Origin: Pohlia nutans
Taxonomy: Eukaryota > Streptophyta > Bryopsida > Bryales > Mniaceae
DNA: 64,000 nucleotides
Reading direction: 5' to 3'
NCBI GenBank assembly: GCA_022496805.1
Contig: CM040102.1
Coordinates: forward strand, 18,135,955 to 18,199,954
Shown here: piece by piece, positions 25,650 through 37,048 of the stretch
Numbering within the stretch: position 1 is the first letter of the stretch
Layout: every line of letters starts with the position of its first letter
Translations under genes and position numbers: made by a program
Notes under the pieces: generated by a model
What the model saw: only the letters and a program-made list of their open reading frames with translations
Databases searched by the model: none
What the model was told of the DNA's origin: nothing

Positions 25650-26610
25650 TTTAAATAAAAGTGCTATACTGTTCATAGCATAATAGAGCAGTACAATGGA
25701 GCACCCTTTTGGAAATTGGACCAAAAGAGAATCTTCACTTAGACGTACTTTTTAAAGTATTCAATGAATGCCATTTGTAATTCATGAATTTTGGGACCAC
25801 CGTGTTAGTGCCATGTAAACTTAGAGGATGCCCAACCGTTCCTAAGCCCGGCGCCATTTGAGTTTGGGGGGGATGCTTGAAATCCCTGGTAGCATCAAGC
25901 CATTTGCCAACTACCACCTAAACATCCACCCAATTACTACCTTCAAATTTATTCCACCAAATTTTTCTGGAATTCTTTATCCCTGGAGAGGATGAATCTC
26001 ACACTTGTTAAGTCAATGCCCACAAAGCAAGTGGATCTAGATTTCCATGGCCTTCATCAATGCCTCCTAGTTTGTTGATTTGTCCTTCATCCATGTATAT
26101 CGCCAACAATTCCCTTGAGCCAATAGAGCTTCATATAGTGGACAAAACTCAAATTATAGCCTACTCCACCATTTCTAAAGCGCTATCTTGGTGTTGGTTT
26201 AGGGCATGCTCTTAGTTTCTAATTGTATAGCGCCAACAATTCCCTCGCGCCAAGGAAGCCTCATATAGCCGGCAAAACTCAAGTCACAGCATGCTACACT
26301 ATTTCTTAACGTGAATCTTGGCATTGGTACCACAAATCTTCATGCTCTTGGGCATGCTCTAAGTTTCTAATTGTAATTAGACTATGAGGTAAAAGGGTCC
26401 CATTGCAAAAGGGTGTGCCTCCCATTGCTCTATTATGCTAAATTAGAGGGCTCCAAAACCAACAAGGTTCTAATTCCAAGAGAATTTAGGCACAATAATC
26501 ATCCTAGAACCTAAATCTAGGTAGGCCATAGATAGCTTATCATTTTGGTCAACATCCAATAAAAGCTCTATGATGTGCCTAGATTTGTGTTCTAAAATAA
26601 ATGCATGGTC
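25650..26610. other. Gene-free spacer with a local duplication
   Basis: A segment around 26,100-26,215 recurs at 26,228-26,370, sharing CGCCAACAATTCCCT, GCCTCATATAG/GCTTCATATAG and AGTTTCTAATTGTA. No gene is seen. Confidence 0.4.
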
Positions 26611-26612
26611 TA

Positions 26613-26906
26613 AGGTCGAGGCACCTAAAACCGATAACTTAAGCTACCTACACTATTTCTGGACCAGCCATTAATAGGGTGATATTTTTCCCGGGTTGGA
26701 AGTTAGTTTTCGCGGAGAATGCAAATTTTTCCATGAATTATTTCCCAATATTGGAATTTGTACAATTTTTCAAAGTGAAAAGTACTTCAGGACCCAAAAC
26801 CGATAATATGCTCTAATGTACAAATGAGGTACATCCTTTCTTTCAAAATCTAGAAATTAGGCCTGATCGGTTTTGGGTACCTGGTTGGTTTTAGGTGCCT
26901 CGACCT
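26613..26906. mobile_element. TA-flanked MITE, AGGTCGAGGCACC family copy 1
   Basis: The ends AGGTCGAGGCACCTAAAACC are inverted and flanked by TA (26,611-26,612 and 26,907-26,908). It is 294 bp, nearly identical in length and content to the copy at 41,338-41,631, and followed 143 bp later by a related element in opposite orientation. Confidence 0.85.
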
Positions 26907-27049
26907 TACATTCTCTTGGAATTAGAATCCTGTTGGTTTTGGGAGCCCTCTACCTTATATTTGTTTCATTGGTTCCACGTGTTTGAAAAACGAAAAATTG
27001 CAAAACAATCCCTGCCCTAATACAAAACAATCTCTGCCCTAATACTGTA

Positions 27050-27332
27050 AGGTAGTGACACCCATAACCGACAGGTGACCAAAAACCGATATATTCTAAT
27101 TTCTAGATTGTGAAAGAACAGATGTACCTCATTTGTACATATCGGTTATGGGTTCTGAAGTACTTTTCACTTTGAAAAATTGTACAAATTTCAAAATTGG
27201 GAAATAATTCATGGAAAAATTTGCATTCTCCGCAAAAACTAACCTCCAACCCGGGAAAAATATCACCCTATTAATAGCTGGTCCAGAAATAGTGTAGGTA
27301 GCTTAAGTTATCGGTTTTAGGTGTCTCGACCT
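27050..27332. mobile_element. TA-flanked MITE, same family, inverted copy
   Basis: This 283-bp element is the reverse of 26,613-26,906. It ends AGGTGTCTCGACCT before TA and starts AGGTAGTGACACCC after TA. The interior carries the same GAGAATGCAAATTT and AATAGTGTAGGTAGC boxes in inverse. With the preceding copy it forms a 720-bp inverted pair upstream of the aldo-keto reductase. Confidence 0.8.
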
Positions 27333-27598
27333 TAGTATACAGTGCAAGTGACTCGCAGTGAGTGGACAAAGTGAAGGTGGTGAGGGTGCGGCCATGGCAC
27401 GAGTCGTCTCAGGCTAGAGCCAAATGGCAAGTCGCACACTTGTCATGTCTGCCAACTGCTCACGTGTCTCGATGCCGAACCACCATGCACATGCACCCCA
27501 TTGGCCACCAACCTATTAAGCTTACAATTGTGCATCATCAGCTTCACACAGCCTGAATCACAATACTTGCATTTCATTGCATCTGCTTGCTTTATACA

Positions 27599-27790
27599 TC
27601 ATTCTGCGTTACACACAAACACAGTTAGTTTCGGATCGGAAGGATTGCTCAAGACCATCTCGAATTGCAGGTAAGCAACTCCTGTGTTTCTTTCATCTAA
27701 TTCACTCAGCTTGATCATCTTGTAAACCGTAGAATTCGTTGCAGCTTTGATTTCTTTTTCATAACTATATGGCCCAACTGTGTGCATCAT
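27599..27790 (-). CDS. Small protein-like open frame, not recognised
   Basis: A minus-strand frame of 63 codons has plausible protein character, with a charged middle (KMIKLSELDERN) and an amphipathic end (YLQFEMVLSNPSDPKLTVFV). It lies between the repeat pair and the aldo-keto reductase start, facing away from the latter. It could be a terminal exon of a minus-strand gene whose other exons I cannot find, or a chance frame. I assign no function. Confidence 0.2.
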   Translation of the reverse strand: MMHTVGPYSYEKEIKAATNSTVYKMIKLSELDERNTGVAYLQFEMVLSNPSDPKLTVFVCNAE

Positions 27791-28178
27791 AAGCCAAGTC
27801 TCAGTTGAAGAAAGTAGTTATTGTTTCCATGGATCAGTAATCGTTGTACATAGAAATCCATTCTTTCTAGCGGTTCACATGGATGTCGGTGCCTTCAGTT
27901 TGATACTACCGGTAGTTGCAGGTGACGAATAGACGAAAGATCTTACAAGGCTTACACTTTCCTTGTGGTTTTCATATCATGCTTACTAGCTTGGCATGCC
28001 CGTGCTGGAAGTTGTCAAAAGTCCTCCCGTGTATAAATTAGGACATACAAGCCAAAACCATTCACAATACCTCTGATATATATAACAATTTAGGTAGTCG
28101 TTCTGTTTTCTGTTGCGGTAGAGGAGTTAAAATATATGATTCGGCGATTGCAGGAACTTGAGGAATTAGAATTTCAAC

Positions 28179-31098
28179 ATGGGGAAGCTTGCATTGGAAG
28201 CCATGCCGAGGCTAAAGTTGAACACGGGAGCTTCGATTCCTGCTGTGGGACTGGGAACCTGGCAGTCGGAGCCTGGCCTAGTTGGACAGGCAGTGAAGGA
28301 AGCCGTCAAGGTACACTGCATCATCTCATCACCTCTAGTCAATCAAAACATAATTTTCTAGCATTTTCAATGTAATCTACTCTCTTGGCAAACTGAGTGG
28401 TACTAATTTAGTTCTTCTCATTTACGTAATTGTGCCTGTTGCAGGTTGGATATCGTCACATTGATTGCGCGAAGGCTTACAAGAATGAGAAAGAGGTGAT
28501 TATTGCTTCTCTCTTAACCAAAGGACCAAGTATTCATGGTTTTAATATGCTAAATTCAATTGATCATATTGTGAAAAATGTAATTCAGATGGGACCAAAT
28601 TTTAGGATCAGGGAAGAACATTGTATGTGGTGGTAAAAAAATAAAAAAAATTGAACAAATAGAAATCCACATAGGACCTACTCAAAACTGCTTAAAAAAC
28701 ATGAGGCCCAATTTGGGCTTCTTGGTACTTTCGGGGTTAAATATGTTCGTCTGCAGATCTTGGCTTTGATGAATTTATCGCACAGTGTCATTGACGGACA
28801 TACCCATGTCGAACTCTTTGTGATGTAGGTGGGCGATGCTCTGCAAGAGCTTTACAAGGAAGGTATCGTCAAGCGTGAAGACTTGTGGATCACATCCAAG
28901 CTATGGTTAGTGATTTTATTAACTCCTCAAGGACCAAGGAGCTTGAACTCGGCCTCATGTCCTTTTTAGCAGTTTTGAGCAGGTCATATGTAGACTTCCT
29001 TTTGTTCAAGTTTATTAATTTTTTGACCAACACATGCAATGTTCTTCAGTGATTATGGTGATATAAAATTTGGTCCCATCTGAATTATGTTTTTCACAAT
29101 ATGATCGATTGAATTTGTCATTTTAAAACCATGAGTCCTTGGCCCTCTAGGGGATAAATTACTCGTCTTTTTTCCCGAATTGCGTTTGTCTAGATAAAGC
29201 GAAACCGGTTTGATGATACGTTCTGCTCACTGCTTGGAAAATCTAATATTTACAGTTTTACGAGTTTATATTTTTTAGGTCTTACAAAATGAATTGGATT
29301 TCTGTGTTCAGGTGCTCAGATCACCATGATGTGGCCGAGGCCTTAGACGGATCCATCGAGCGTTTACAATGTGGCTATCTTGATCTCTATCTGGTACTTT
29401 TTCTGGTCAGAGCTTTAATTGATTCGTTTTCAGACACTAGTAGGAAATGTGTCGCTTTTCACTTACTATAAATGGAAAAGAAATGAAACTACCCCAGGCA
29501 CATGGGTTGTGTCAATGTTGGTGAGTAGTTTTGGTCAGAAGACAAAAACATAGGTATAATATTCCGGTACTGTTCATTGTTTCCACAAAGTGGGGAATGA
29601 AAAACGACAGGTTTCCTACTTGTGTGACGCTTCAATAGATCAAATTCTCAATGATGTGATGGTACTTATTTTGACACTGGAAAAATTGGCAGATGCACTG
29701 GCCGGTTGCCTTGAAGAAGGATGCGCAAGGGACTGCTCCGGAAGACTTTGCTCCTCTGAACGTCAAGGAGACATGGGCAGCTATGGAGAAATGCCACGAG
29801 AGTGGCAATGCGAGAGCTATTGGAATCAGCAATTTCACGGTTGAGAAGACCAAAGATCTGTTGTCTCATTGCAAAGTGAGACCTGCTGTGAACCAAGTGG
29901 AATGTCACCCTCTTTGGCAGCAAAAGAAATTGTGGCCTTACTTGCAGTCGGAAGGCATCCACTTGACGGTAAGTATATATCACTACCCTACGTCGTGGTC
30001 AGTTTCGACATTAATTAATTTTTTTTGGTCCAAAATATGACGTGGAAATTAGATTTCGACACAATACTATCAGAATTTGACCCTCACATACGGTAGTAGG
30101 AAATGTGTTGTTTTTCACTTACTATACATCCACTTGACGGTAAGTATATATCACTGGTAGGAAATGTGTTGTTTTTCACTTACTATAAATGAAAAAGGAA
30201 TGAAACTGTGCCATGCACATGGGTTGTGTCAATGCTGGTGAGTGGTCTTGGTCACAAGAAGATAGTATTCTGTCACTGTTCACTATTTTCACAAAGTGGG
30301 GAATGAAAAAAACTAGTCTGCTACTAGTGTATACATATTATACAATCACGAAGTTATTGTAATTATACCCTCACAATGTAGTGAAATTGTTGTAGCCACC
30401 TACTTTTGAATAATGTTTAATTATGTTGTAACTTCTTGCGAATGAAATGCAGGCTTACTCTCCAATTGGTTCGTCGAATAGTCCATTTGCAACAATCAAT
30501 GTCTTGGAGCTGCCGACTGTTACAAAACTGGCTGAGAAATATAAAAAGACGCCAGCACAGATAGCTCTTCGATGGAATGTGCAACAAGGTCACAGTGTGT
30601 TGCCCAAGAGCACTCACAAAGAGAGACTTGCATCCAACATTGAGATTTTCGATTTTGAACTTTCTAAGCAAGATCTTGCTGAATTTGACAAGATTGAGCA
30701 GGTACGTCAGAACTCTAGAACCTTGGGGATGGAAATTAGATCAGTGTTGCTGAAATTCTCCACTCTGTCTTCTACATGATGTAATATAATCTCATTGTTG
30801 AAATATCTCATTATTCTTAAACATTACCCTAAACCCTAAACCCTGAACATTGGCAAAAAAGGGGGTTGTTTTAGTGACTGAAAAATTGAAAACTATGTCA
30901 AAAAGACTGTTGGAAACACCTTTTTTTTGGGCAACTACAAAGTATCATAGTTTTTTCAGCATGTATTCTGAAGCACTGGCCTAATACTTTGAAATTATTG
31001 GTTTGCAGCATCGACTTCTTCGAGGAGATGAAATGTGGGTGAATGATACTACCAGTCCATATAAGACAGTGGAGGAGCTTTGGGATGGTGACATCTAA
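28179..31098 (+). CDS. NADPH-dependent aldo-keto reductase (AKR4-like), 318 aa
   Basis: Seven exons join in frame: 28179-28310, 28445-28495, 28829-28905, 29312-29393, 29693-29968, 30453-30701 and 31009-31098, with 957 nt including the stop. The protein is a soluble TIM-barrel reductase that converts aldehydes and ketones to alcohols with NADPH. The catalytic tetrad is visible: D51 and Y56 in HIDCAKAY, K85 in TSKLW and H116 in MHWP. GISNF in exon 5, AYSPIG at the start of exon 6 and LPKS (cofactor-phosphate site) follow the family order, and the length is the usual 310-320 aa. The ATG at 28179 gives a normal N-terminus ([15 protein letters not shown]). All introns are GT-AG. Introns 2 and 3 each hold a family B MITE, and introns 4 and 5 share a further repeat. 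The exact substrate cannot be told from sequence. Plant AKR4C members act on stress-derived carbonyls. Confidence 0.95.
28514..28740 (+). mobile_element. TTAA-bounded MITE, family B copy 3, in an aldo-keto reductase intron
   Basis: TTAA flanks both sides. The left end reads CCAAAGGACCAAG and the right end GGTACTTTCGGGG, eroded inverse ends. It is 227 bp and lies wholly in intron 2. A perfect hairpin GCCCAA-T-TTGGGC lies just inside the right end at about 28,706-28,718. Confidence 0.8.
28919..29157 (-). mobile_element. TTAA-bounded MITE, family B copy 4, opposite orientation
   Basis: This is the reverse of the 28,514-28,740 copy, sharing the ATCGATTGAATTTGTCATTTT and TTTGGTCCCATCTGAATTA boxes in inverse. 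The left TTAA is intact and the right one has become ATAA. It lies in intron 3, so the two copies flank exon 3 (77 bp) head to tail as an inverted pair. Confidence 0.75.
29430..29610 (+). repeat. Intron repeat copy 1 (intron 4 of the aldo-keto reductase)
   Basis: The segment contains GTAGGAAATGTGTCGC, CACATGGGTTGTGTCAATG and CACAAAGTGGGGAATGAAAA, all recurring at 30,157-30,320 in the next intron. No coding role is seen. The two copies bracket exon 5. Confidence 0.6.
30095..30325 (+). repeat. Intron repeat copy 2 with a 29-bp copy of the exon 5 end and splice donor
   Basis: Positions 30,127-30,155 exactly repeat 29,956-29,984, which spans the last 13 bases of exon 5 and its GTAAGT donor. This copy sits between two direct copies of a 31-bp unit starting GTAGGAAATGTG (30,095 and 30,157). 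The rest matches the repeat in intron 4. Confidence 0.75.
30825..30846 (+). repeat. Short interstitial telomere-like repeat
   Basis: About three units of CCCTAAA lie in the last intron of the aldo-keto reductase. A similar short stretch is at 55,796-55,810. The plant telomere unit is TTTAGGG. Two or three units can be chance or a repair scar. Confidence 0.5.
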
Positions 31099-31425
31099 GA
31101 CCTTCATATAACGTTTGATGTAGAAACATGAGGAATACAAGGAAATCTCATTTCTGGGTTGACTACAATTACACTAGAGTCTGATGTTACCCAACAATAT
31201 TTATGTCTTTGGTGCAAAATACTAGTAATACATGCTTCCAATTTTGTCCCAAGTATATGGAATGTACCCAACTAAACGTGTATAGTTAGTGCACTACATA
31301 CGGTATGTTGTAAATGAATGGCCATTGTTTCTTCTCTTTTATTATCAATATATATTTATCTTATGAAATATTGTTGTGATTATTCTTAGTGACCTTGCAG
31401 GAATATTGACATGTTGTATTATAAT

Positions 31426-31972
31426 TTAACCCTTTAACGTCCCGATTCAACACCGTTTTCAAAGATTTGTTATAAAATGGTTGATGAAAAACGAAAATGG
31501 AGTTGAGGTACAAAACAAAGTTGTAAATGTCAATGTATAGATAACATCCATACGGTTGAATTCATCATATTTATTAGTAATATTTTTAAAGTAATTTTGC
31601 AAGGTTTTCTCTTGAAATTCAATTAAAAATCCAAAATTAACACAAATTTTTTTTTTAAAAATTGTAATGAAATTAGAATGACATGCACTACGAGATGGTA
31701 TGGTTTTCATTATTTGATTCTACTTACTATGGAAAATCATATTTAAGGTCTTTCTTTTTGAACTAAGATTGAAACTTGACATTAATCACTTTTGTAATTT
31801 TTCAAAAATTCACATTATCTTATTTGGAAGATCCATACCGTACAAATGGTATTCAACTAGCACAAGAATGAAAAAAAAAAAATGGATGAAAAACATCCGG
31901 TACCTACAGAAATCGAGCTGTTGAAATTCATCCGGCGTCCAGATTTCGGACGCCGGCGCGCTAAAGGGTTAA
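31426..31972 (+). mobile_element. TTAA-bounded MITE, family C copy 1
   Basis: The ends are TTAA-CCCTTTAACGTCC and GCGCTAAAGGG-TTAA. Just inside the right end, CCGGCGTCC and GGACGCCGG form a 9-bp stem with a 7-nt loop (31,932-31,956). The element is 547 bp, without coding sequence. A second copy starts at 33,370 and a truncated one ends at 40,691. Confidence 0.8.
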
Positions 31973-32785
31973 CACAACTTTGTCTTAATGAACATGAACA
32001 AATGTTATAATTGTTTTTTTTGGTATATTTGTGGATGTTTTACTGTGTATTGTGTATGACGGGAATTGATACACAATGTTTTACTGTGTATGTTTGATGA
32101 ATTATTTGACTTTCAATATCTTCCTCTATACTTCACTTTTTGCACAGTAAAATTTTATTCTAAAAACTAATCATGTTCTACATCAATTATGAAATTTTGG
32201 TAAATGTTTGTCTCATACACTTTCATTTTGACATGAAAACTTTGCTTCTATTTGATCATGTTTTGTTTGGTTGGATAGTCTTTATCACTAAAACTTTTGG
32301 AAGTATGTGAGGTTACAATGCAAGCTTTTCATATTTGCTTCCTGAATGAGGATTGACATTCACTTCATTTTTTTTACAAGACTTTTGGAAAAACACAAAA
32401 CACTTTTTTTTGGTGGTTATTCATTAAAAACACCCATGCTTAGTATTTTCAACGCCTCAAAAACGGTGGTCAATTTCATTTTGAGCATCATTTTCATCTG
32501 TATACTTTCACTTTTGAGAATCTGTTTTTGTTCTTTATAGATGATAACAAAATGAACCGAAGATGTTTAATTTTACTATAATTGTTCAGTTTAACACATT
32601 TTTCCATTGCTCCGAAGTACGTCATAAAAAATATGTTTTTTTATTACTCCTTCCCATTACAAGGCCTTGTATCCACTACTATCCATGAATTAGACATTGT
32701 TTTCACTGAAATCTATGGATGAAATTTAATCACATGATTATAGAGGAACTATGTTGATTGTGATGCAAATCCATGGATTAACCCT
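31973..32785. other. AT-rich spacer
   Basis: No gene is seen. The segment contains TTTTACTGTGTAT repeats near 32,040-32,090 and ends in TTAACCCTTTAACCCC, where two TTAA-type termini abut. Confidence 0.35.
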
Positions 32786-33373
32786 TTAACCCCTAAATGT
32801 ACCAGGGTGTCCCTGGAATTGACAATTTGAGAAAAAACATTATAAACTACGATTTAGAAGAATATTCTGGAATTGATATACAAATGAAAGTTCTAGATCT
32901 TGAATTTTAGATTCAATCCGTACGGTTTGATTCACTCATACAATCACCAATATTTAATTATAAAATTTGAAAGTTAAAATTAAAAATTCCTTCTAAATTC
33001 GATTACAAACTAAATTTCAATATTTTTTGAGTAAAATTTGTTGGAATGAATTTGAAATGAGATACTCTTAAATGTGATGATACTTTGAAATTTTTGTGTT
33101 TCTTAAATTTATGACCTCATTTTTCTCGATTCCACTTTGAACTAGAGTCAATGCAATTTTGGCTTGGTCAACGACTAGACATACTTCTACATTTGTAATT
33201 TTAGAAAAATATGTACTCTAGTATGACTAAATCCAGCCATTAGATAGGACAACAACTTGGTGAAGAATCTCCAAAAAATTGGATGAGTTTCATCCAAGCA
33301 TTGATGAGAACGTGAGAAGGCTTTGAATTCATTCGTGATCCAGTTTCTGGACTCTGGGACGTTTAGGGGTTAA
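32786..33373 (+). mobile_element. TTAA-bounded MITE, family D copy 1
   Basis: The left end is TTAA-CCCCTAAATGTACC with a CCAGGG-TGT-CCCTGG hairpin directly after it. The right end is GACGTTTAGGGG-TTAA with TCCAG-TTT-CTGGA inside it. It is 588 bp. The closing TTAA is also the opening TTAA of the next element. Confidence 0.8.
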
Positions 33374-34951
33374 GGTCCCAATTCAACACTGTTTTCAAAG
33401 ATTTGTTATAAAATGTTTGATGAAAAATAAAAAATGGAGTTGATGTACAGTGGGGTCCAAGGTAGAATGATGTTTTTGGTTTCGCAGTGGAAAAAAATTC
33501 AAGTCTGCCCACTTTGAAAGCCTCTAGAGAGATCGGAAATTGGTATTTTACCTTGAAATTTTTACCATGAACCTGAAATCAAGTTTTTAGTATGCCTACC
33601 AAATTTCTAAGCCAAATAATTCACCAAATAAAATTTATTCAAAATCTACCAATATAGGTAGCTGTGGAAAAAGTTTCACTCCGACCAACTTCAACAGCCT
33701 CCCGAGAATTGAAAAACAATTTCCTTACTTTTTTTTTTTTTTGGTAGAAACCAATTTGTGTTAGTAATATATGGTTAAAATATCAAGTCTAAAAGATTGG
33801 TGAAAAGAAAGGTATTCCCAATCTACCAACATGTGTAGTTAAACGAAACAATGGGGGAAACCATTTCATTGCTACCAACTTTGACTACTATGCTGGTAGA
33901 TTATGAATATCTTTTTTTTTGGTGAATCTTCTGGCCTTGAAATTTGGCATACATATAATTAACTTAAAGATAATTCTTTGGTAAAACTTTCGTGGTAAAA
34001 TACCAATTTTTGAGCTCTCGAGAGGCTTTCAAAGTTGGCAGTACTCAAAGTTGGTAGCAATGAAATGGTTTCCCCCATTGTTTCCCACAACTACACATGT
34101 TGGTAGATTGTTAATATCTTTTTCTGCATTAATCTTTTGGTCTTGAAATTTTTATCATATGTTGCTAACATAAAGAGGTTTCTCTTCCAAGAATTTCATG
34201 GCAAAAAATAAATAATTCAATCTTTGGGAGGCTGTCAAAGTTGGCAGCAGTGAATAACTACCAATGTTGGTAGATTTTGAATAACTACCAATGTTGGTAG
34301 ATTTTGAATAACTTTGTTTTGGTGAGTTATTTGGCTTTGGAATTTTCGTAGACATACTAACAACTTGATTTCAAGTTCATGGTAAAAATTTCAAGGTAAA
34401 ATACCAATTTTTTATCTCTCTAGAAGCTTTGAAAGTGGGCAGACTTGAATTTGTTTCCACTGCAAAACCAAAAACGCCATTCTACCTTGGACCCCACTGT
34501 ACAAAACAAAGTTGAAAATGTCAATGTGACGATAACATCTGTACGGTTGGATTCATCATATTTATTAATTAATTTTGCAAGATTTTCTCTTGAAATTCAG
34601 CTTAAAATTCAAATTCAACACAAAAAAATCAAAAAATATTGTAATGAAATTGAAATAACATGCACTACAAGATGGTATGGTTTTCATTATTTGATTCTAC
34701 TTATTACGGAAAATCATGTTTAAGTCCCCACTTTTTCAACTAAGGATGAAACTTGACAAAAACAACTTCTATTATTTTTCAAAAATTCACATTATTTTAT
34801 TTTAAAGATCCGTACCGTACAAGTGGTAGTTAACTAGCATAAGAATCAAGAGAATATTGGATGGATGAAAAAGATCACCATATGTGGTGAAGGGACGCAA
34901 CAGAAACCATCCAGCGTTCATAATATGAACGCTGGAGCGTCAAAGGGTTAA
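33370..34951 (+). mobile_element. TTAA-bounded MITE, family C copy 2, with a nested insertion
   Basis: Outside the nested 33,448-34,499 element the sequence follows 31,426-31,972 closely (CAAAGATTTGTTATAAAATG, TACGGTTGGATTCATCATA). The right end keeps a 9-bp stem with a 7-nt loop, CCAGCGTTC/GAACGCTGG, before TCAAAGGG-TTAA. Stem bases differ from copy 1 but pairing is kept. Confidence 0.8.
33448..34499. mobile_element. 1,052-bp TA-flanked element with long inverted repeats (CAGTGGGG ends)
   Basis: The ends CAGTGGGGTCCAAGGTAGAA are inverted and extend with few mismatches for about 150 bp. Flanks are TA (33,446-33,447 and 34,500-34,501), and the uninterrupted family C copy shows a single TAC at the site. 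CAGT ends with TA duplication fit Tc1/mariner. The interior has repeated TTGGTAGATT(T/A)TGAATA units, including an exact tandem pair near 34,257-34,310. No transposase frame exists. Confidence 0.85.
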
Positions 34952-35046
34952 ATGAGTATAGAGGGACTATTGTGACTGCCAAAAAGTGTATACATGATCA
35001 AAATCTATGACAATAATCTATAATCAACATGATCAAAATCTATGGA

Positions 35047-35602
35047 TTAACCCCTAGGTGACGGATCAACCATTTTACGGTCTCTGCCCTTTTTTATGGG
35101 CTGCCCGAAATAAAAAAAACATTTTCATAGAAAATAAAAAATATTTTTAAATAGGTAATCAAGTCTACTTTCCAGCCCAATTTGAATCATGTCAATCCGA
35201 GTTAAACTCCCACCGGGAGAAATTTTCAAAGAAAAACACTTCTGCATTGTCTAGTGTTAGAAAACTTACTATTTGGGGAAAGTAATGATGTTCTTTGCGT
35301 TGAAAAATTTGCAATTTTTGATTTTAGAATAGAATGTCTAGTTTTAACAAATCATACAAAATTTCAAATTCTAAAAATAAAATGTGTGATTCTTATAAAT
35401 ATTTGAAGTTAAATGCTTCTAAATTCATTATGAGATGATAAAAAGCTATTTTTTGATATTTGACCATATGGAAAATTACTAAACATCAAGCTCCTCATTT
35501 CATCATTTTCTCTTTTGGACCAAACTTCATCAAAGTTGAAGAAGTAATTTTTTATAACACATTTATGTTTTGCCCTTACCCCCTCCATCATTTAGGGGTT
35601 GA
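35047..35602 (+). mobile_element. TTAA-bounded MITE, family E
   Basis: The left end is TTAA-CCCCTAGGTGACGG and the right end CCATCATTTAGGGG-TTGA, so the inverted ends share CCCCTARRTGAYGG. The right target has one substitution. It is 556 bp with no coding capacity. Confidence 0.7.
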
Positions 35603-36266
35603 GTTGCTAACATTATTTGCAATGCCCTAAAGCACTTATCAAGCGTGTGTGAAGCTTAATTTCCACTTGTGAATGAGTACAATTGGAAATCATGGTTTTA
35701 TTTTGAGACAAAATTTAAGCATACATCATGGTCTTCTATGAGATGGAAAGAGCACTATTTATGATTTTTCAAATTTGGATGACTGAATGGGTCTAAACTT
35801 AGAAAAAAAACTACATCCAATGAATGGATAATTTCATTTTACAGAGATGATAAAAAATCAACATAATTGGATAAAAATGATAGATTCATGAACATCGTCA
35901 TAGGTTTGTTAACATTTGATGAAGTGCAAATTTTTGATGTTTATTTCTCATTCAATATTGACCATTTTCACAAGCAAACAAATTCATTAAATGAAAATTT
36001 TAATTTGATTAAGAGGTGTAGTTTGAAAAGTTGACTAAGAATGGAAATTTAGACTAATAAATTGAGTTTTAGTAATCTAAATAACCTTTTTGGTGGATGT
36101 TTAAGGATTAAGAGAAATTCTCCACAAATTAAATAGATTGAATAACCTTAAAAATTTATCATTTGAACTACTTGTAATATATTTTTAATAAAAATACATT
36201 TAGGCATATCATCCAAAGCTCCTCTAGCCAAGTCGAAGATTCGAATATCTTTCATTTCTATAAGTC
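35603..36266. other. AT-rich spacer between MITEs
   Basis: No gene, RNA or clear repeat boundary is visible in this stretch. Confidence 0.35.
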
Positions 36267-36838
36267 TTAGCCCCTAAATGGGACCAACTGTCCTTAGGCC
36301 ATTTCAATGTTCAGATAGTTTCCCACAATGTCAATTTATTATCCTAATTTTTTTAAAAGCATTGTGTGCATTTGGTATGTCGGTACAAAATGGGGATTCA
36401 ATTACTTTTTCATTCCGACTTCGTAAATAGAAGTTATGGAGAGAAAGAGGTTTTCCTGGGGTGAATGGGCAGCTTGGGTGCGACTTAAAATAAATCTTAG
36501 AAATGATTTTTTTGCATCTCTTACCATAGAATATTGCTTTAGATTACCACAAGAATGCATGGTAAAACTTTCACAAAATTTGACCATACATATTGCTAGT
36601 TTACAGTGTTTGAAGTGAAAAGATGAAATGAAAATCTTTTTTTTGTCCTTTTGTGAGTGTCTTTGGAGACCTGGAAAATTTTGTTAAATTGAATCAAAAA
36701 ATATCTAATTTCTTTTGTAATGTTCAAATTGGTATTAGCTATCAAGAGAAAAAAAAGTCCACATAAAAATGAACAGAAAGAGGAGAAAATAATTTTCAAA
36801 AACGAGAAAAAAAAACCCCACAGTCCTTTAGAGGTTAA
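36267..36838 (-). mobile_element. TTAA-bounded MITE, family A relative, inverted
   Basis: The ends are TTAG-CCCCTAAATGGGACC and CAGTCCTTTAGAGG-TTAA. Read on the minus strand the interior follows 9,054-9,587: AAAGGACTG start, a TCTTGATAG...AATACCAA box and the CACTTCAAA...CAAATT box. It is 572 bp. Confidence 0.65.
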
Positions 36839-37016
36839 AATAAAACTCTTCATTGTACCAAATTTGATATCATTTACCATAACCGTAAAAGTGTGCGCTG
36901 TCTGTAGTCAAAACTGCATTTACAATTGTGTGACTTTCCTGAGACTAAAATTCAAGGCAAAGTGTTACTCGCCAGCAGGTTCTGAATCCAGTGCCATCTG
37001 ACTCTCACCAAAAAAT

Positions 37017-37018
<2 letters not shown>

Positions 37019-37047
<29 letters not shown>

Positions 37048-37048
37048 A
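37019..37048 (+). repeat. (ATT)n microsatellite
   Basis: About ten ATT units with one interruption follow an AATATAAT stretch. It is a simple-sequence repeat without other features. Confidence 0.85.
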
